Source: Devosia ureilytica
GTDB taxonomy: Bacteria > Pseudomonadota > Alphaproteobacteria > Rhizobiales > Devosiaceae
Assembly (NCBI RefSeq): GCF_024273195.1
Contig: NZ_JAMZCU010000006.1
Coordinates: 62,001-126,000 of the forward strand
Reading direction: 5' to 3'
Length of the DNA stretch: 64,000 nucleotides
Positions 8,327 to 19,331 of this stretch are shown here, piece by piece. Made by a program: the position numbers and the translations under genes. The notes beneath the pieces are model-generated. The model was not told where the DNA came from. It was given only the letters and a program-made list of their open reading frames with translations, and did not search any database. Every line of letters begins with the position of its first letter. Position 1 is the first letter of the stretch.

Positions 8327-10777
8327 CTAGCGCCTCCCAAACCCGCCCACTGCCTTCCTGAGCCCACCCAAAAGGCCACGCGCGCCGGTTTCTGCTGGCG
8401 CTTGCACGACCACATCACTGGATGCTTCGAGCGTAAAGGTGCCGATGACGCGATCGAGTTCTGCGGCCTGGGCCTCGGTCTGTTCGATGGCCGCGTTGGT
8501 TTGCTCCACCAGGGCCGCATTGTGCTGGGTCATCTCGTCGAGCTGACGCACCGCAACATTGACCTCCTCGATGGATGCAGCCTGTTCTCGGCTGGCCTTG
8601 GCCATGCCGGCCAGCATGGCGGCATTGGCGCTGATGCCGGACTGCACAGCCAGCAGCCGCTCGGCCGCTTCGGCCACCAGCTTTGAGCCGCCATTGACCT
8701 CATTGGCGCTCTGTTCCACCAGGGCCTTGACCTCGGCCGAGGCCTGCGCGGCGCTCTGGGCGAGGCGCCGCACTTCGACCGCCACCACGGCAAAGCCTTT
8801 GCCCGCCTCGCCCGCACGCGCCGCTTCCACCGAAGCATTGAGCGCGAGCAGATTGGTCTGGAAGGCGATATCGTCAATCAACCCGATGATATTGGAAATC
8901 TTGGCCGAGGATTGGGTGATGCGTTCCATGGCTTCATTCGCCCGGTTCATCACCGCGCCGCTGGCTTCGGCTTCCGAGGACACGGAGCGGGCCTTGCCGC
9001 TGGCATCCTCGGCATGGCCGGCGTTCTCGCTCACGATATTGCGCAACTGCTCCATGGCCGCCGAGGTTTCCTCGATGGTCGCGGCCTGTCGCGTGGTCCG
9101 CTCGCTCAGGTCATTGGCGCCGGCCAGGATTTCGCCGGTCGCGGTCTTGAGCGAGCCGGATGTGTGGCGCAACTGGACAATGACCTGCCCAAGCTGTTCG
9201 GCCACGCCATTGGTGTCAGCCTTGAGGCGCGCGAACGCCCCCTTGTAGTCGCCACTGACGCGCTGCGAGAGATCGGACCTGGCAAGGGCCGAAAGCACTT
9301 CGCCGGTTTCACCAACGCCGCGTTCGACCGTCGCCAGCAGCTCGTTGACGTTCTCGGCCAGGCGCTTGAGTTCAGGGTCGGGCAGGGCGGTGCCGGCCCG
9401 CAACGAGAAATCACCATCAATGGCAGCGCCCACGACACGGTCAATGTCCTGCTGCAGCGCTTCGACCATGCGAACCTGCTCGGCGCGCTCGGCGTTCATC
9501 GTGTCTTCTGCGGCGCGCAATTCGGCAATCCGCAATCCGTTCTGGCGGAACACTTCCACCGCATCGGCCATGGCGCCCAGCTCGTCCCTGCGCCCCAGGC
9601 CGGGCACTTCGGCGTCGAGCTGATTGCCGGCAATGCCGGTCATCGCCGTCGTCAGGCGACCCACCGGACGTGTAATGGTCCGCGCAATCAAAATGCTGCC
9701 CACCGCCGACAGCGCCAGCAGCACGGCGCCGATGATCAGCATGGTGTTGCGCAGCATTGTCGAGGGCGCGAGGATTTCTGCAGTGCTCTCCAGCGCCACC
9801 ACGGCCCAGTCCGAGCCGCCAAAGGACAAGGGCAGGGCGCTGGCAATCACCGCCTGCCCTGCATGTTCCACCGTGCCCATGCTGGCCGCGCCGGCCAGCG
9901 CATTTGCGATGGCGTCGCCCGTCAGCGAAACGGCGAGCACATCGTCACCCTCGGTCTTGGGGGAATCGTTGCGCACCAGGCCATCCTGGCCCACCAGGAA
10001 CACGTCGCCGCTTTCGCCCAGGCCCTTGGTTCGGCTCAGCACCTCACTGATGCGGCCCAGCGGCATCTGGTAGGCGAGCACGCCCGCCTGCAATCCCTGA
10101 TCGTAAACAGGGGCGGCAATAAAACTTGTCGGCGCATTGTCACTGGGGCCATAGGGCGCAAAATCGGTGAGGAAGACATCGCCCGGATTGCCCACCATGG
10201 CGGCGCGCACCACCTTGCCCAGGTCGCTGTCTGCCCAGGGTCCGCCATCCTCGGCGAAATTGGTGCCGAAATCGGTTGCCTTCTGCACCGAATAGACATT
10301 GTTGCCCTGGAAATCGAACAGGAAGACGTCGTTATAGCCGCGCGTCTGCAAGAGACTGCGGAACTCGTCATGCTGGGCCCGGTGGATCTGGTCATAAACC
10401 GAGAGCTTTTCGGACGTGTCGAGCAACAGGCGCTCGCCTGCTGGATTGGGGTTGGAGGCGACAAAAGCGTCCTGCAGCAGGGCGGCCGGATCACCCTGGC
10501 CTTTGAGCGAGTGAAACGCGCCCGAGAATGAATAGAGCGCCGCCGCCACATCGCTGCGATTGGCAAACAGCGTCAGGTCCTGGCGCACCTCGGAAAGATA
10601 GGCGTCCAGTGCAGCAGTGGCGTTTTCCGCCGCCGCGCCCAGGCGCAATTCTGCCTGCTGGGTGACAATGGAATCGCCGCTCAAATAAGCGGCGACGCCC
10701 AGGCTAGCGCCCGTTGCCATGGCAATCCCGACCACCATGATCGGCAGGCGAAGCGAAAGTTTCATTTGGCTGAACAT
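8327..10777 (-). CDS. Methyl-accepting chemotaxis protein (Cache sensor)
   Basis: About 816 residues. A first membrane helix ([20 protein letters not shown]) is followed by a ~300-residue periplasmic Cache-like sensor beginning [20 protein letters not shown] and including [21 protein letters not shown] second helix ([20 protein letters not shown]), a HAMP segment ([15 protein letters not shown]) and a signalling domain follow, whose hairpin tip reads [20 protein letters not shown] with the adjoining [17 protein letters not shown]. The frame extends to 10900; the ATG at 10777 or 10765 is preferred because it precedes the first helix directly. Ligand unknown. No che genes are nearby. Confidence 0.92.
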   Translation of the reverse strand: MFSQMKLSLRLPIMVVGIAMATGASLGVAAYLSGDSIVTQQAELRLGAAAENATAALDAYLSEVRQDLTLFANRSDVAAALYSFSGAFHSLKGQGDPAALLQDAFVASNPNPAGERLLLDTSEKLSVYDQIHRAQHDEFRSLLQTRGYNDVFLFDFQGNNVYSVQKATDFGTNFAEDGGPWADSDLGKVVRAAMVGNPGDVFLTDFAPYGPSDNAPTSFIAAPVYDQGLQAGVLAYQMPLGRISEVLSRTKGLGESGDVFLVGQDGLVRNDSPKTEGDDVLAVSLTGDAIANALAGAASMGTVEHAGQAVIASALPLSFGGSDWAVVALESTAEILAPSTMLRNTMLIIGAVLLALSAVGSILIARTITRPVGRLTTAMTGIAGNQLDAEVPGLGRRDELGAMADAVEVFRQNGLRIAELRAAEDTMNAERAEQVRMVEALQQDIDRVVGAAIDGDFSLRAGTALPDPELKRLAENVNELLATVERGVGETGEVLSALARSDLSQRVSGDYKGAFARLKADTNGVAEQLGQVIVQLRHTSGSLKTATGEILAGANDLSERTTRQAATIEETSAAMEQLRNIVSENAGHAEDASGKARSVSSEAEASGAVMNRANEAMERITQSSAKISNIIGLIDDIAFQTNLLALNASVEAARAGEAGKGFAVVAVEVRRLAQSAAQASAEVKALVEQSANEVNGGSKLVAEAAERLLAVQSGISANAAMLAGMAKASREQAASIEEVNVAVRQLDEMTQHNAALVEQTNAAIEQTEAQAAELDRVIGTFTLEASSDVVVQAPAETGARGLLGGLRKAVGGFGRR

Positions 10778-10990
10778 TGGAGGTCTGCACCCATCTTTGG
10801 CGTCGCGCCCGAACACATTTGCAAGGAAGCGGCTCCTCCTTCCGCGTCCATGCTCGGCGAACCATAGGAATTGAGTGGTTAACGAACCGCCTCCGCGCAT
10901 GTCATCACGACGTCACATCAGCTTTTTGCTTGATCCCTGGCCGCAAACTGCCACATAGGTCCGCAACACCCTTTCTCGCCAAGGCCAGCC

Positions 10991-11857
10991 ATGACGTCGC
11001 CCTTGCCCTCCATTTCCGGCCTCTCAGACCTCTCCGGTCGCTACGATGCGGTGCTGAGCGATGTCTGGGGCGTCATCCACAATGGCGTCTCCGCCTTCCC
11101 CGAGGCCGTGGAGGCGCTGCGGTCTTTCCGTCGGGCCGGCGGCAGGGCCGTGCTGATCACCAATGCGCCGCGGCCATCAGGGCCAATCGTGGACATGCTC
11201 GACCGGCTCGGAGTGCCGCGTGACGCCTATGACGCCATCGTCTCCTCGGGCGACGCTACCCGCGCCATGATCGAAAAATATCGGGGCAGGGCCATCCACC
11301 ATGTCGGTCCAGCCACCGAGGACGATGCGCTCTACGACGGTCTCGACCTCAGCCGCACCGGCGCCGACGAAGCCGAAGTGGTGGTGGTGACCGATCTCGA
11401 CACCGATGACGACACTCCCGAAATGTATCGCGAGCGCGCCCGGCACTGGCTCGCCCGCAAGCTGCCGATGATCTGCGCCAATCCTGACCGCGTGGTCGAG
11501 CATGGCGATAAGATCATCTATTGCGGTGGTGCCCTGGGCGACCTTTATTCGGCTATGGGCGGCATGGTGCACATGGCCGGCAAGCCCTATCCGCCGATTT
11601 ACGAACAGGCGTTCGCGCTGGCGGAAAATGCGGCCGGTCGTAGCCTCGACAAGTCCCGCGTGCTCGCCATCGGTGACAGCGTACGGACCGACGCGGCGGG
11701 TGCTGCCCAGTTTGGCATCGATCTGCTGTTCATCACCGGCTCCATCCATGCCGCCGAGCTGGATGCTTTCGGCAAGCCCGATCCGCAGGCCATTGCCGAC
11801 CTCATCGCCCCCAGCCGCGCCCGCGTCGCAGGCTACCTGCCCCGTCTGTCCTGGTAG
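10991..11857 (+). CDS. HAD superfamily hydrolase, TIGR01459-like
   Basis: A 288-residue cytosolic phosphatase of the HAD-IIA type: motif I YDAVLSDVWGVIHNG, motif II VLITNAPRPS and a C-terminal motif AIGDSVRTDAAGAAQFGIDL. This family is found next to ribF in many alphaproteobacteria, and ribF begins seven bases downstream. The substrate is not known; a link with flavin nucleotides is only a neighbourhood inference. AAGG lies before the ATG. Confidence 0.88.
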   Translation: MTSPLPSISGLSDLSGRYDAVLSDVWGVIHNGVSAFPEAVEALRSFRRAGGRAVLITNAPRPSGPIVDMLDRLGVPRDAYDAIVSSGDATRAMIEKYRGRAIHHVGPATEDDALYDGLDLSRTGADEAEVVVVTDLDTDDDTPEMYRERARHWLARKLPMICANPDRVVEHGDKIIYCGGALGDLYSAMGGMVHMAGKPYPPIYEQAFALAENAAGRSLDKSRVLAIGDSVRTDAAGAAQFGIDLLFITGSIHAAELDAFGKPDPQAIADLIAPSRARVAGYLPRLSW

Positions 11858-11863
11858 ATTGCA

Positions 11864-12838
11864 GTGAGCGCATTCGTCCGCCTGTCGAGCCTGGAACAGC
11901 TGCCACCACACCTGCGCGGCGCTTTTGTCGCCATCGGCAATTTTGATGGCCTGCATCGCGGTCATCAGTCGATTGTCGCCGCCCTGCTCGATCGGGCCAA
12001 GGCGGCTGGGGTCCCGGCGGTGATGCTCACCTTCGAGCCGCATCCGCGCGATGTATTTGCGCCCGCGCCCTTCATGTTTCGCCTGACCCAGGGCGACGCC
12101 AAGGCCCGTCTGGCCCAGGCCATGGGCCTCGATGGCATTATCATCCTGCCCTTTGATCGCGATTTTTCGCAGAACGAGGCCGAGGTGTTCGTCGAGACCA
12201 TGCTGGTCGAGCAGTTGGGCGTGCGCGGTGTCATCGTCGGCTCCGACTTCCACTTCGGTCGCCAGCGTCGCGGCACCCCGGCCTTCCTGCGCGCCGCCGG
12301 TGAACGACTCGGCTTTGCCGTTGAAACGCTCGATCTCATGGACGAGGGCGACGAGGTCATTTCCTCATCGCGCATCCGTGCTGCCCTTTCCGAAGGGGCT
12401 GTCTCCGCCGCCAATCGGCTCCTCGGCTATCACTGGTTTTTCGATGGTTGCGTGGTCAAGGGTGACCAACGGGGCCGGGAGCTTGGCTTCCCCACGGCCA
12501 ACACCATGACGCCAACGGGCTTTCAGCTCGCCCAGGGCGTTTACGCGGTGCGCGCCCGCCTCGGGGACCGGCTGTTCGACGGCGTGGCGGCCTATGGCAA
12601 GCCCATGTTCGACAATCAACTGCCGCCCTTTGAAACCCACCTCTTCGATTTCGACGAGGACATCTACGGCCAGACCCTGGGCGTGGCTCTGGTGGGCCAT
12701 ATTCGCGGTCAGGAAGTGTTTTCGGGCCTCGATGAACTCATCGCCGCCATGGATCGGGATTCCCAAAAAGCCCGCGGCTTGATTGCTGCTGCAAAGCCAA
12801 TCAGTGAACTGGACAAGGGGCTGGGCTTTTTCGGCTGA
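11864..12838 (+). CDS. ribF: Bifunctional riboflavin kinase / FAD synthetase
   Basis: Converts riboflavin to FMN and then FAD. The N-terminal adenylyltransferase half has FVAIGNFDGLHRGHQ (residues ~25-39) and SSSRIRAAL. The C-terminal flavokinase half has GDQRGRELGFPTANT and FETHLFDFDEDIYGQ. Length 324, usual for the family. Starts at GTG 11864, directly behind the HAD hydrolase and likely cotranscribed. A palindromic repeat separates it from ileS. Confidence 0.96.
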   Translation: MSAFVRLSSLEQLPPHLRGAFVAIGNFDGLHRGHQSIVAALLDRAKAAGVPAVMLTFEPHPRDVFAPAPFMFRLTQGDAKARLAQAMGLDGIIILPFDRDFSQNEAEVFVETMLVEQLGVRGVIVGSDFHFGRQRRGTPAFLRAAGERLGFAVETLDLMDEGDEVISSSRIRAALSEGAVSAANRLLGYHWFFDGCVVKGDQRGRELGFPTANTMTPTGFQLAQGVYAVRARLGDRLFDGVAAYGKPMFDNQLPPFETHLFDFDEDIYGQTLGVALVGHIRGQEVFSGLDELIAAMDRDSQKARGLIAAAKPISELDKGLGFFG

Positions 12839-12855
12839 GACGCGGCGCTTTTCAA

Positions 12856-12906
12856 CTCTCCCTTTGGGGGAGAGGTCGGCCTGCGTCGCAGGCCGGGTGA
12901 GAGGGC
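12856..12906. repeat. Palindromic element between ribF and ileS
   Basis: Two nested hairpins, CTCTCCC-tttg-GGGGAGAG and GGCCTGCG-t-CGCAGGCC, followed by GGGTGAGAGGG. Same architecture as the elements inside cobN at 27434-27486 and 27583-27637. Confidence 0.8.
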
Positions 12907-13063
12907 CTTTTTAAAACCGGGAGTGGCCAAAGGCCCCTTACCCGCCGCTGCGCATCGGCCGCTCCCTTTGGGTGAGAGGTGGCTTCGCCCAAATCAGCCT
13001 TTGCCCCAGCCGCCTTGCCTTGCTAAAAGGCGCGCAAATCTTCCCAAAACCGATTGCCGATCC

Positions 13064-16036
13064 ATGACCGATACCGCTGCTGGCGCGACCGAAACCGATT
13101 ATTCGGCCACGCTTTTCCTGCCGGAAACCGAATTCCCCATGCGCGCGGGCCTGCCCCAGCGCGAGCCCGACTGGCTGAAGCGTTGGGAAGACATGGATAT
13201 TTACGCCATGCAGCGCGAGCAGGCCAAGGACCGCCCGCTCTTCACCCTGCATGACGGCCCGCCCTATGCGAACGGCAATATCCACATCGGCCATGCGCTC
13301 AACAAGACGCTGAAGGATCTCGTCTCGCGCTCCATGCAGATGCTGGGCTACAATTCGGCCTATATCCCCGGCTGGGATTGTCACGGCCTGCCCATCGAAT
13401 GGAAGATCGAAGAGCAGTACCGGGCCAAGGGCAAAGACAAGAACGAAGTCCCGGTGGTCGAATTCCGCCAGGAATGCCGCACCTTTGCCGAGCAATGGGT
13501 CGATGTGCAGCGCGAGGAATTCAAGCGCCTCGGCATCCTGGGCGAGTGGGACAATCCCTATCTCACCATGAGCTTCGACGCCGAAGCCCAGATTGCCCGC
13601 GAGCTGATGAAGGTCTCCATGACCGGCCAGCTCTATCGCGGCTCCAAGCCCGTCATGTGGTCGGTGGTCGAGCGCACGGCGCTGGCCGAAGCCGAGATCG
13701 AATATGCCGACTACGAGAGCGACACCATCTGGGTGAAGTTCCCGGTTTCGCGCATTCAGGCCGTCGATGGGAAGGACACCGATGAGGTCATCGCCCATCG
13801 CGAGCACCTTACGGGCGCAAGCGTCGTCATCTGGACGACAACGCCCTGGACCATTCCGGCCAACCGCGCCATCTCCTTTTCGAGCCGTATTGAATACGGT
13901 CTCTATGAGGTCACAGGCGCCGCAGCCGAGAATTGGGCCAAGGTGGGCGACAAGTTGATCCTCGCCGACAAGCTCGCGGCTGAAGTCTTCGCCAAGGCGA
14001 AGGTCGAGGCCTCCGTTCGCCTGCAGGACGTGCCCAGCACCGTCCTGTCGGGCATTGCCGCCCATCATCCGCTCCGCGGCCTTGCCGACGGCTACACCTT
14101 CGACGTGCCCCTGCTCGACGGCGAACACGTCACCGACGATGCCGGTACGGGTTTCGTCCACACTGCGCCCGGCCACGGCCTCGACGACTTTGGCATCTGG
14201 ATGGAATCCACCCGCCTGCTGCAGGATCGCGGCATCGACCCGAAGATCCCCTATGCGGTCGACGATGGCGGCTTCTACACCAAGGACGCGCCCGGTTTCG
14301 ATGGCGCCCGCGTCATCGACGACAACGGCAAGAAGGGCGACGCCAACAATCGCGTCATCGCCGCGCTGGCCGAAAAGGGCAATATCATCGCCCGCGGCCG
14401 CGTGAAGCATCAGTATCCCCATTCCTGGCGCTCCAAGAAGCCGGTGATCTTCCGCAACACGCCGCAATGGTTTGTCTATATGGACAAGGACATCGACGGC
14501 GCGGCGAACGACACCTTGCGCGCCCGCGCCCTTGCGGCCATCGACAAGACCAAGTTCTACCCCGCCGGGGGCCAGAACCGCCTGCGCGCCATGATCGCCG
14601 ACCGCCCCGACTGGGTGCTGTCGCGCCAGCGCGCCTGGGGCGTGCCGATCACCGTCTTCGTCAACAAGGCGAGCGGCGAAATCCTCCGCGACGAGACGGT
14701 CAATCACCGCATCGCCCAGTCCTTCGAGGAAGAGGGCGCCGACGCCTGGTTCAAGCCCGGCGCGGCCCAGCGCTATCTCGGCGCTGAATACAAGGTGGAT
14801 GACTACGAGATGGTCACCGACGTGCTCGACGTGTGGTTTGACTCGGGCTCGACCCATAGCTTCGTGCTGCGCAACAAGCAGAAGTGGCCGCATCTGAAAT
14901 TCCCGGCCTCGATGTATCTCGAAGGCTCGGACCAGCATCGCGGCTGGTTCCACTCCTCGCTGCTCGAAAGCTGCGCCACCAACGGCTATGCGCCCTATGA
15001 CAGCGTCCTCACCCATGGTTTCACCATGGACGGCGAAGGCCGCAAGATGAGCAAGTCGCTGGGCAATGTCGTTGCCCCGCAGGAGATCATCAAGCAGTTC
15101 GGCGCCGATATCCTTCGGCTCTGGGTGGCGTCCTCGGATTATTCGGAAGACCTGCGCCTGGGCAAGGAGATCATCCAGACCACGGTCGACAGCTATCGCA
15201 AGCTGCGCAACACCCTGCGCTGGCTGCTGGGCAACCTCGCCCATTTCAAGGCCGATGACGTCGTCGACCCCAAGGACATGCCCGAGCTTGAACGGCTGAT
15301 GCTGCATCGGCTGGCCCAGCTCGATGCCGGCGTGCGCACCGCATACAAGGACTATGACTACCGCAAGGTCGTCACCCTCCTGACCAATTTCATGAACATC
15401 GAGCTCTCGGCGTTCTACTTCGATATCCGCAAGGACGCGCTCTATTGCGATCCGATCAGCTCGATCAAGCGCCGCTCGGCGCTGACTGTGCTCGATCACC
15501 TGTTCAACGCGCTGACGGCCTGGCTGGCCCCGATCCTGGTGTTCACCATGGAAGAATGCTGGCTTGAGCGGCACCCCGAGGATGGCTCGTCGGTGCATCT
15601 GCGTCTCTTCCCGGAAATCCCGGAAAGCTGGCTCGACAATGACCTGGCCAGCAAGTGGCAGTTGATCCGCGCTGTCCGCCGCACGGTCACCGGTGCGCTG
15701 GAAATCGAGCGGCGCGAAAAGCGGATTGGTTCCTCGCTGGAGGCCGCGCCCAAGGTGTTCGTGGCTGATGCGCGCTACATTGTGGCGCTTGAAGGCCAGG
15801 ATCTGGCCGAAATCGCCATCACCTCGGCAATTCAGGTCAGGCAGGACGAAGGTCCCGCCGAAGCCTTCCGGCTCGATGACGTGCCCGGCGTTTCGGTGAT
15901 GCCGGCCCTGGCCGAAGGCAAGCGTTGCGCCCGCTCGTGGAAAGTGCTCCCCGAGGTTGGCTCGGACCCGGACTTCCCCGATGTCTCCCCGCGCGACGCC
16001 CAGGCTCTGCGCGAACGCGCTGCATTGGGTCTTTGA
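13064..16036 (+). CDS. ileS: Isoleucyl-tRNA synthetase
   Basis: A 990-residue class I synthetase that charges tRNA-Ile. The HIGH motif is in [15 protein letters not shown] (near residue 73), the editing (CP1) domain carries [12 protein letters not shown], the [12 protein letters not shown] block is near 592 and KMSKS is in [10 protein letters not shown] (near 660). The C-terminal end is the short alphaproteobacterial form, without an obvious cysteine zinc finger. The frame opens at 12923, but the ATG at 13064 is chosen because the upstream residues are repeat-derived. Followed three bases later by lspA. Confidence 0.97.
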   Translation: MTDTAAGATETDYSATLFLPETEFPMRAGLPQREPDWLKRWEDMDIYAMQREQAKDRPLFTLHDGPPYANGNIHIGHALNKTLKDLVSRSMQMLGYNSAYIPGWDCHGLPIEWKIEEQYRAKGKDKNEVPVVEFRQECRTFAEQWVDVQREEFKRLGILGEWDNPYLTMSFDAEAQIARELMKVSMTGQLYRGSKPVMWSVVERTALAEAEIEYADYESDTIWVKFPVSRIQAVDGKDTDEVIAHREHLTGASVVIWTTTPWTIPANRAISFSSRIEYGLYEVTGAAAENWAKVGDKLILADKLAAEVFAKAKVEASVRLQDVPSTVLSGIAAHHPLRGLADGYTFDVPLLDGEHVTDDAGTGFVHTAPGHGLDDFGIWMESTRLLQDRGIDPKIPYAVDDGGFYTKDAPGFDGARVIDDNGKKGDANNRVIAALAEKGNIIARGRVKHQYPHSWRSKKPVIFRNTPQWFVYMDKDIDGAANDTLRARALAAIDKTKFYPAGGQNRLRAMIADRPDWVLSRQRAWGVPITVFVNKASGEILRDETVNHRIAQSFEEEGADAWFKPGAAQRYLGAEYKVDDYEMVTDVLDVWFDSGSTHSFVLRNKQKWPHLKFPASMYLEGSDQHRGWFHSSLLESCATNGYAPYDSVLTHGFTMDGEGRKMSKSLGNVVAPQEIIKQFGADILRLWVASSDYSEDLRLGKEIIQTTVDSYRKLRNTLRWLLGNLAHFKADDVVDPKDMPELERLMLHRLAQLDAGVRTAYKDYDYRKVVTLLTNFMNIELSAFYFDIRKDALYCDPISSIKRRSALTVLDHLFNALTAWLAPILVFTMEECWLERHPEDGSSVHLRLFPEIPESWLDNDLASKWQLIRAVRRTVTGALEIERREKRIGSSLEAAPKVFVADARYIVALEGQDLAEIAITSAIQVRQDEGPAEAFRLDDVPGVSVMPALAEGKRCARSWKVLPEVGSDPDFPDVSPRDAQALRERAALGL

Positions 16037-16039
16037 CCT

Positions 16040-16606
16040 TTGGCCTCGCCCCAGCGCCTCAACCCGAGTGTGATCGCCTCCCTCATGGCGGCGATCATTG
16101 CCTTTGGCATCGACCGGGCACAGAAGGCCTTTCACATTGCGGGTGAATGCTACGCGCTGGCCGAAGCGGCCTGCGTGGGCGTCCCCTATATGTACCAGCC
16201 GCTTTCGCTGACGGGCTGGCGCGGGGGCGAGGTGCTGACCGTCACGCCGTTTTTCGACTATGTGCTCGTCTGGAATACCGGCATTTCCTATGGCCTGCTC
16301 GATGGCCAGCCGGTATGGGCCCTGGGCCTGGTCATGCTGGTCGCCATTGCCGCCCTTTCGGTCTGGTGGTGGCGGGCAAGCGACATGCTGGTGCGGCTGG
16401 GGCTGGCGCTGTGTGTCGGCGGGGCCCTTTCAAATGCCCTTGATCGCCTGATCTATGGCGCCGTGGCCGATTTCTTTCATTTTCACTGGGCCGGCTGGTC
16501 GTTCTACATCTTCAATCTTGCCGATATGGCCATCACCCTGGGCGTCATCCTGCTGTTCATTGATCTTCTTGGCATGACACGCCGGCCGACAAATAAGCCG
16601 GTTTAG
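16040..16606 (+). CDS. lspA: Lipoprotein signal peptidase (signal peptidase II)
   Basis: Cleaves signal peptides of diacylglyceryl-prolipoproteins at the inner membrane. 188 residues, four hydrophobic helices. The catalytic aspartates are in GGALSNALDRLIYG and FNLADMAITLG. Starts with TTG three bases after ileS, the usual ileS-lspA pairing; an internal ATG near 16084 is possible but would trim the first helix. A predicted lipoprotein follows directly. Confidence 0.93.
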   Translation: MASPQRLNPSVIASLMAAIIAFGIDRAQKAFHIAGECYALAEAACVGVPYMYQPLSLTGWRGGEVLTVTPFFDYVLVWNTGISYGLLDGQPVWALGLVMLVAIAALSVWWWRASDMLVRLGLALCVGGALSNALDRLIYGAVADFFHFHWAGWSFYIFNLADMAITLGVILLFIDLLGMTRRPTNKPV

Positions 16607-16690
16607 GACTGTTCAATCACCATGCTGCCAGAATCTGGTCTTAGCGGTGGGAATGCGCTATAAGCGCGCCGTTATCGTAAGGGAATTTGC

Positions 16691-17386
16691 ATGCAGATTG
16701 CATTGACCGGGCAGAAAGCTGCCATTCAGGCCGCCGCCAGGGCTGGTCTTTTCGCCTTGGGGCTGATGGCCACATTGGCGCTTGCTGCCTGCACCACGGT
16801 CGAAGGCACCAATGCCATGACGGACTTTGGCACGTTCGAGCGCGAGGTCATGAACTCCACCGCGCGTGGCGTTGGCCTCATTCCCGGCGATGCTCCCAAA
16901 GAAGATCTGACCATGGCCCGCGCCCCGCTGGTGCTGCCCAAGTCCAATGCCGACCTGCCGACCCCGACCACCCAGGTCGCTGCGGCGCAACTGCCGGCCA
17001 ATAGTGACACGGTGCGCATCGATACGTCCAATCTGAGCGAAGCCGACATAACCATGCTGCGCAATGCCCGCGTCGTGGACATGCGCACCCTGGGTGGCCG
17101 CCCGCTGACCGAGGCCGAGGCCCGCCAGCTCACCGCCCGCATGCAGGCTGCCAATATGGCCGTCACCGCCAATAGTGACCGGCCGCTCTATCTGCCCCCG
17201 GCCGAATACTTCACCCGCGTGGGAGATGCCCAGCTGGTCTGCCGCGCCCCCTCGGGCGAGCTGGTGTCCCTGCGCGACGAACGTTGCCCCGCAGATGTGC
17301 GCAAGGCGCTACAGGCCCGTGGCCCGAATTCGACAGTGCTCGGCACCCAGAACGCCGAGTTCACGGAAATGGAAACCAAGCTCTAG
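16691..17386 (+). CDS. Predicted outer-membrane/periplasmic lipoprotein, unknown function
   Basis: 231 residues with an N-terminal hydrophobic segment ending in a lipobox (LALAACTT), so Cys ~35 is the predicted lipidation site. The mature part is rich in Ala, Thr and Asn and includes RPLYLPPAEYFTRVGDAQLV and a Cys pair (VCRAPSG, ERCPADV) that could form a disulfide. Not a recognised family. It is a likely client of LspA encoded just upstream. Ends in a strong hairpin terminator at 17413-17445. Confidence 0.75.
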   Translation: MQIALTGQKAAIQAAARAGLFALGLMATLALAACTTVEGTNAMTDFGTFEREVMNSTARGVGLIPGDAPKEDLTMARAPLVLPKSNADLPTPTTQVAAAQLPANSDTVRIDTSNLSEADITMLRNARVVDMRTLGGRPLTEAEARQLTARMQAANMAVTANSDRPLYLPPAEYFTRVGDAQLVCRAPSGELVSLRDERCPADVRKALQARGPNSTVLGTQNAEFTEMETKL

Positions 17387-17412
17387 GCCTGACGAGCTTG
17401 ACCGACGACGAC

Positions 17413-17445
17413 AGCGGCCGGATTGATCCGGCCGCTTTGCCTTTT
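17413..17445 (+). terminator. Intrinsic terminator after the lipoprotein gene
   Basis: Perfect 11-bp stem AGCGGCCGGAT / ATCCGGCCGCT with a two-base loop, followed by TTGCCTTTT. Ends the ileS-lspA-lipoprotein transcript. Confidence 0.85.
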
Positions 17446-17513
17446 ATCCGCGCCGCCCGCCCCTGCGATCCCGCAGTCGGCACCATGGGTCCCGCATGCC
17501 AGAAAGTGCTCAA

Positions 17514-19328
17514 ATGAGCGATGCTCCAAAACAGCCCGAATCCGCCGATCGTCTCGCAAAGGTTATTGCCCGCGCGGGGCTTTGCTCCCGCCGTGATGCC
17601 GAAGGCTGGATCGCTGATGGCCGCGTCTCGGTCAACGGCAAGACCGTTCTGACCCCGGCCTTCAACGTTACCAGCCGCGACAAGATCTCGGTCGATGGCC
17701 TGCCGCTGGCGGCCCGCCAGGGCACCCGCGTCTGGCTGTATAACAAGCCTGCAGGTCTGGTCGTCACCGAGAAGGACCCTGAGGGTCGCCCCACCATTTT
17801 TGAAGCGCTCGACCGCATGGGCCTGCCGCGCGTCCTCACGGTTGGCCGCCTCGATATCAATACCGAAGGCCTGCTGCTGCTCACCAATGATGGTGGTTTG
17901 AAACGCGTGCTGGAACTGCCCTCCACCGGCTGGCTGCGCCGCTACCGCGTGCGCGCCTTCGGCCAGGTTACCCAGGCCCAGCTCGACACCCTCAAGCACG
18001 GCATTACCGTGGATGGCGTTCAGTATGGCCCCATCCAGGCGACGCTTGAGCGTGACCAGGGCTCCAATGTGTGGATCGTGCTCGGCCTGCGTGAAGGCAA
18101 GAACCGCGAGGTCAAAAACGTCCTCGGTTCGCTCGGTCTGGAGGTCAATCGCCTGATCCGCATTTCCTATGGTCCGTTCCAGCTCGGTGATCTGGCTGAG
18201 GGCGGCGTCGAAATGGTCAAGTCGCGGCTGCTGCGCGACCAGCTCGGCAAGAAGCTCGCCGAATCGGCTGGAGCTGATTTCGACAGCGAGGCGCCCGACA
18301 ATGCGCCGGTCCGCGACGAACGCCCGGTGCGCTCGCCGCGCGACCGCGACACTGGTCGCCCCTATGGCGCTGGCCGCGATGCCGCTCGTGGCGCTCGCGA
18401 TGATGAGGCGGGACGCGCCATGCGTCCACGCCGCATTCACTTCGAGGACGATGGCCGCGCGCCCGAGGCCTTCGTGCCCAAGGGGCCGGGCCGTCCGCGC
18501 CGCGATAGTGATGATCAGTCGGCTCGCAGCTTCGGCAAGCCCGCCGGTCGCCCCGAACGCGGTGGTGACCGCCCCGAGCGCAGCGAAGCCCGCAAGCCCT
18601 ATGGTGACCGTCCGCCGCGTCGTGACGGTGACAAGCCTGCACGGCCTTACGGCGACAAGCCGGCCCGTGGTGGCTTTACGGATCGCCCCAAGCGCGATTT
18701 TGCCGACCGTCCAAAGCGTGACTTTGGGGATCGGCCGCAGCGTTCTTTTGGAGATAAGCCCGCGCGTCCCTTTGGCGACCGTCCGGCCCGTGGCCCGCGT
18801 CCTGAGCGCAGCTTTGAGGATCGGCCAAAGCGTGATTTCGCTGATCGTCCAAAGCGCGATTTCGGCGACAAGCCGGCGCGCGGTGGCTTCTCTGACCGCC
18901 CCAAGCGCGACTTCGGTGATCGACCCGCTCGCCCCTATGGCGACAAGCCGGCCCGCGGTCCACGCACCGAGCGCCCGCAGGGGGATCGTCCCGCCCGCGC
19001 CGAGCGTCCTTTTGGCGACCGTCCGCCGCGTGGTGATCGTCCCTATGGGGATCGTCCGGCGCGCGGTGATAGCCGCCCCGGCGGCAAGCCGTTTGGTGAT
19101 CGCAAGCCCTTCGCCGGCAAGCCGGGCGGTGCCCGCCCCGAGGGCGGTCGCCCTGGCGCGGCCCGTCCCTATGGCGACAAGCCGCGCGGCGCAGGTCCGG
19201 CTGGTGGCCGTCCCGGTGGCAAGCCTTATGCCGGCAAGCCGGGTGGCGGTAAGCCCTTTGCAGGCAAGCCGGGCGGTCGGCCAAGCGGCGGCCGTCCCTC
19301 TGCTGGTCCGCGCAAGCCCAAGGGCTAA
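17514..19328 (+). CDS. rluB: Pseudouridine synthase RluB/RsuA family with long basic repeat tail
   Basis: Residues ~1-245 are a complete RsuA/RluB-type enzyme: S4 domain (RLAKVIARAGLCSRRDAEGW), KPAGLVVTEKDPEGR and the catalytic aspartate in GRLDINTEGLLLLTNDGG. It isomerises a uridine in 23S (or 16S) rRNA. From ~250 to 604 the protein is a low-complexity tail rich in Arg, Gly, Pro, Asp and Lys, built from units such as DRPKRDFGDRP and GDKPARG, later GGKPFAGKPGG. Usual length without the tail is ~250. The tail is probably disordered and RNA-binding. The ATG at 17514 is chosen; an in-frame ATG at 17496 is also possible. rsmD follows four bases later. Confidence 0.9.
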   Translation: MSDAPKQPESADRLAKVIARAGLCSRRDAEGWIADGRVSVNGKTVLTPAFNVTSRDKISVDGLPLAARQGTRVWLYNKPAGLVVTEKDPEGRPTIFEALDRMGLPRVLTVGRLDINTEGLLLLTNDGGLKRVLELPSTGWLRRYRVRAFGQVTQAQLDTLKHGITVDGVQYGPIQATLERDQGSNVWIVLGLREGKNREVKNVLGSLGLEVNRLIRISYGPFQLGDLAEGGVEMVKSRLLRDQLGKKLAESAGADFDSEAPDNAPVRDERPVRSPRDRDTGRPYGAGRDAARGARDDEAGRAMRPRRIHFEDDGRAPEAFVPKGPGRPRRDSDDQSARSFGKPAGRPERGGDRPERSEARKPYGDRPPRRDGDKPARPYGDKPARGGFTDRPKRDFADRPKRDFGDRPQRSFGDKPARPFGDRPARGPRPERSFEDRPKRDFADRPKRDFGDKPARGGFSDRPKRDFGDRPARPYGDKPARGPRTERPQGDRPARAERPFGDRPPRGDRPYGDRPARGDSRPGGKPFGDRKPFAGKPGGARPEGGRPGAARPYGDKPRGAGPAGGRPGGKPYAGKPGGGKPFAGKPGGRPSGGRPSAGPRKPKG

Positions 19329-19331
19329 GGC

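Noticed and set aside
8912-10531. A 539-codon plus-strand frame
   Set aside because: Antisense to the chemoreceptor, which has clear membrane and signalling domains.
12938-16135. A 1065-codon open frame on the minus strand
   Set aside because: It is exactly antisense to ileS, whose motifs are complete. GC-rich codon bias leaves the opposite frame open; its product is His/Asp/Gly-rich and matches no family pattern.
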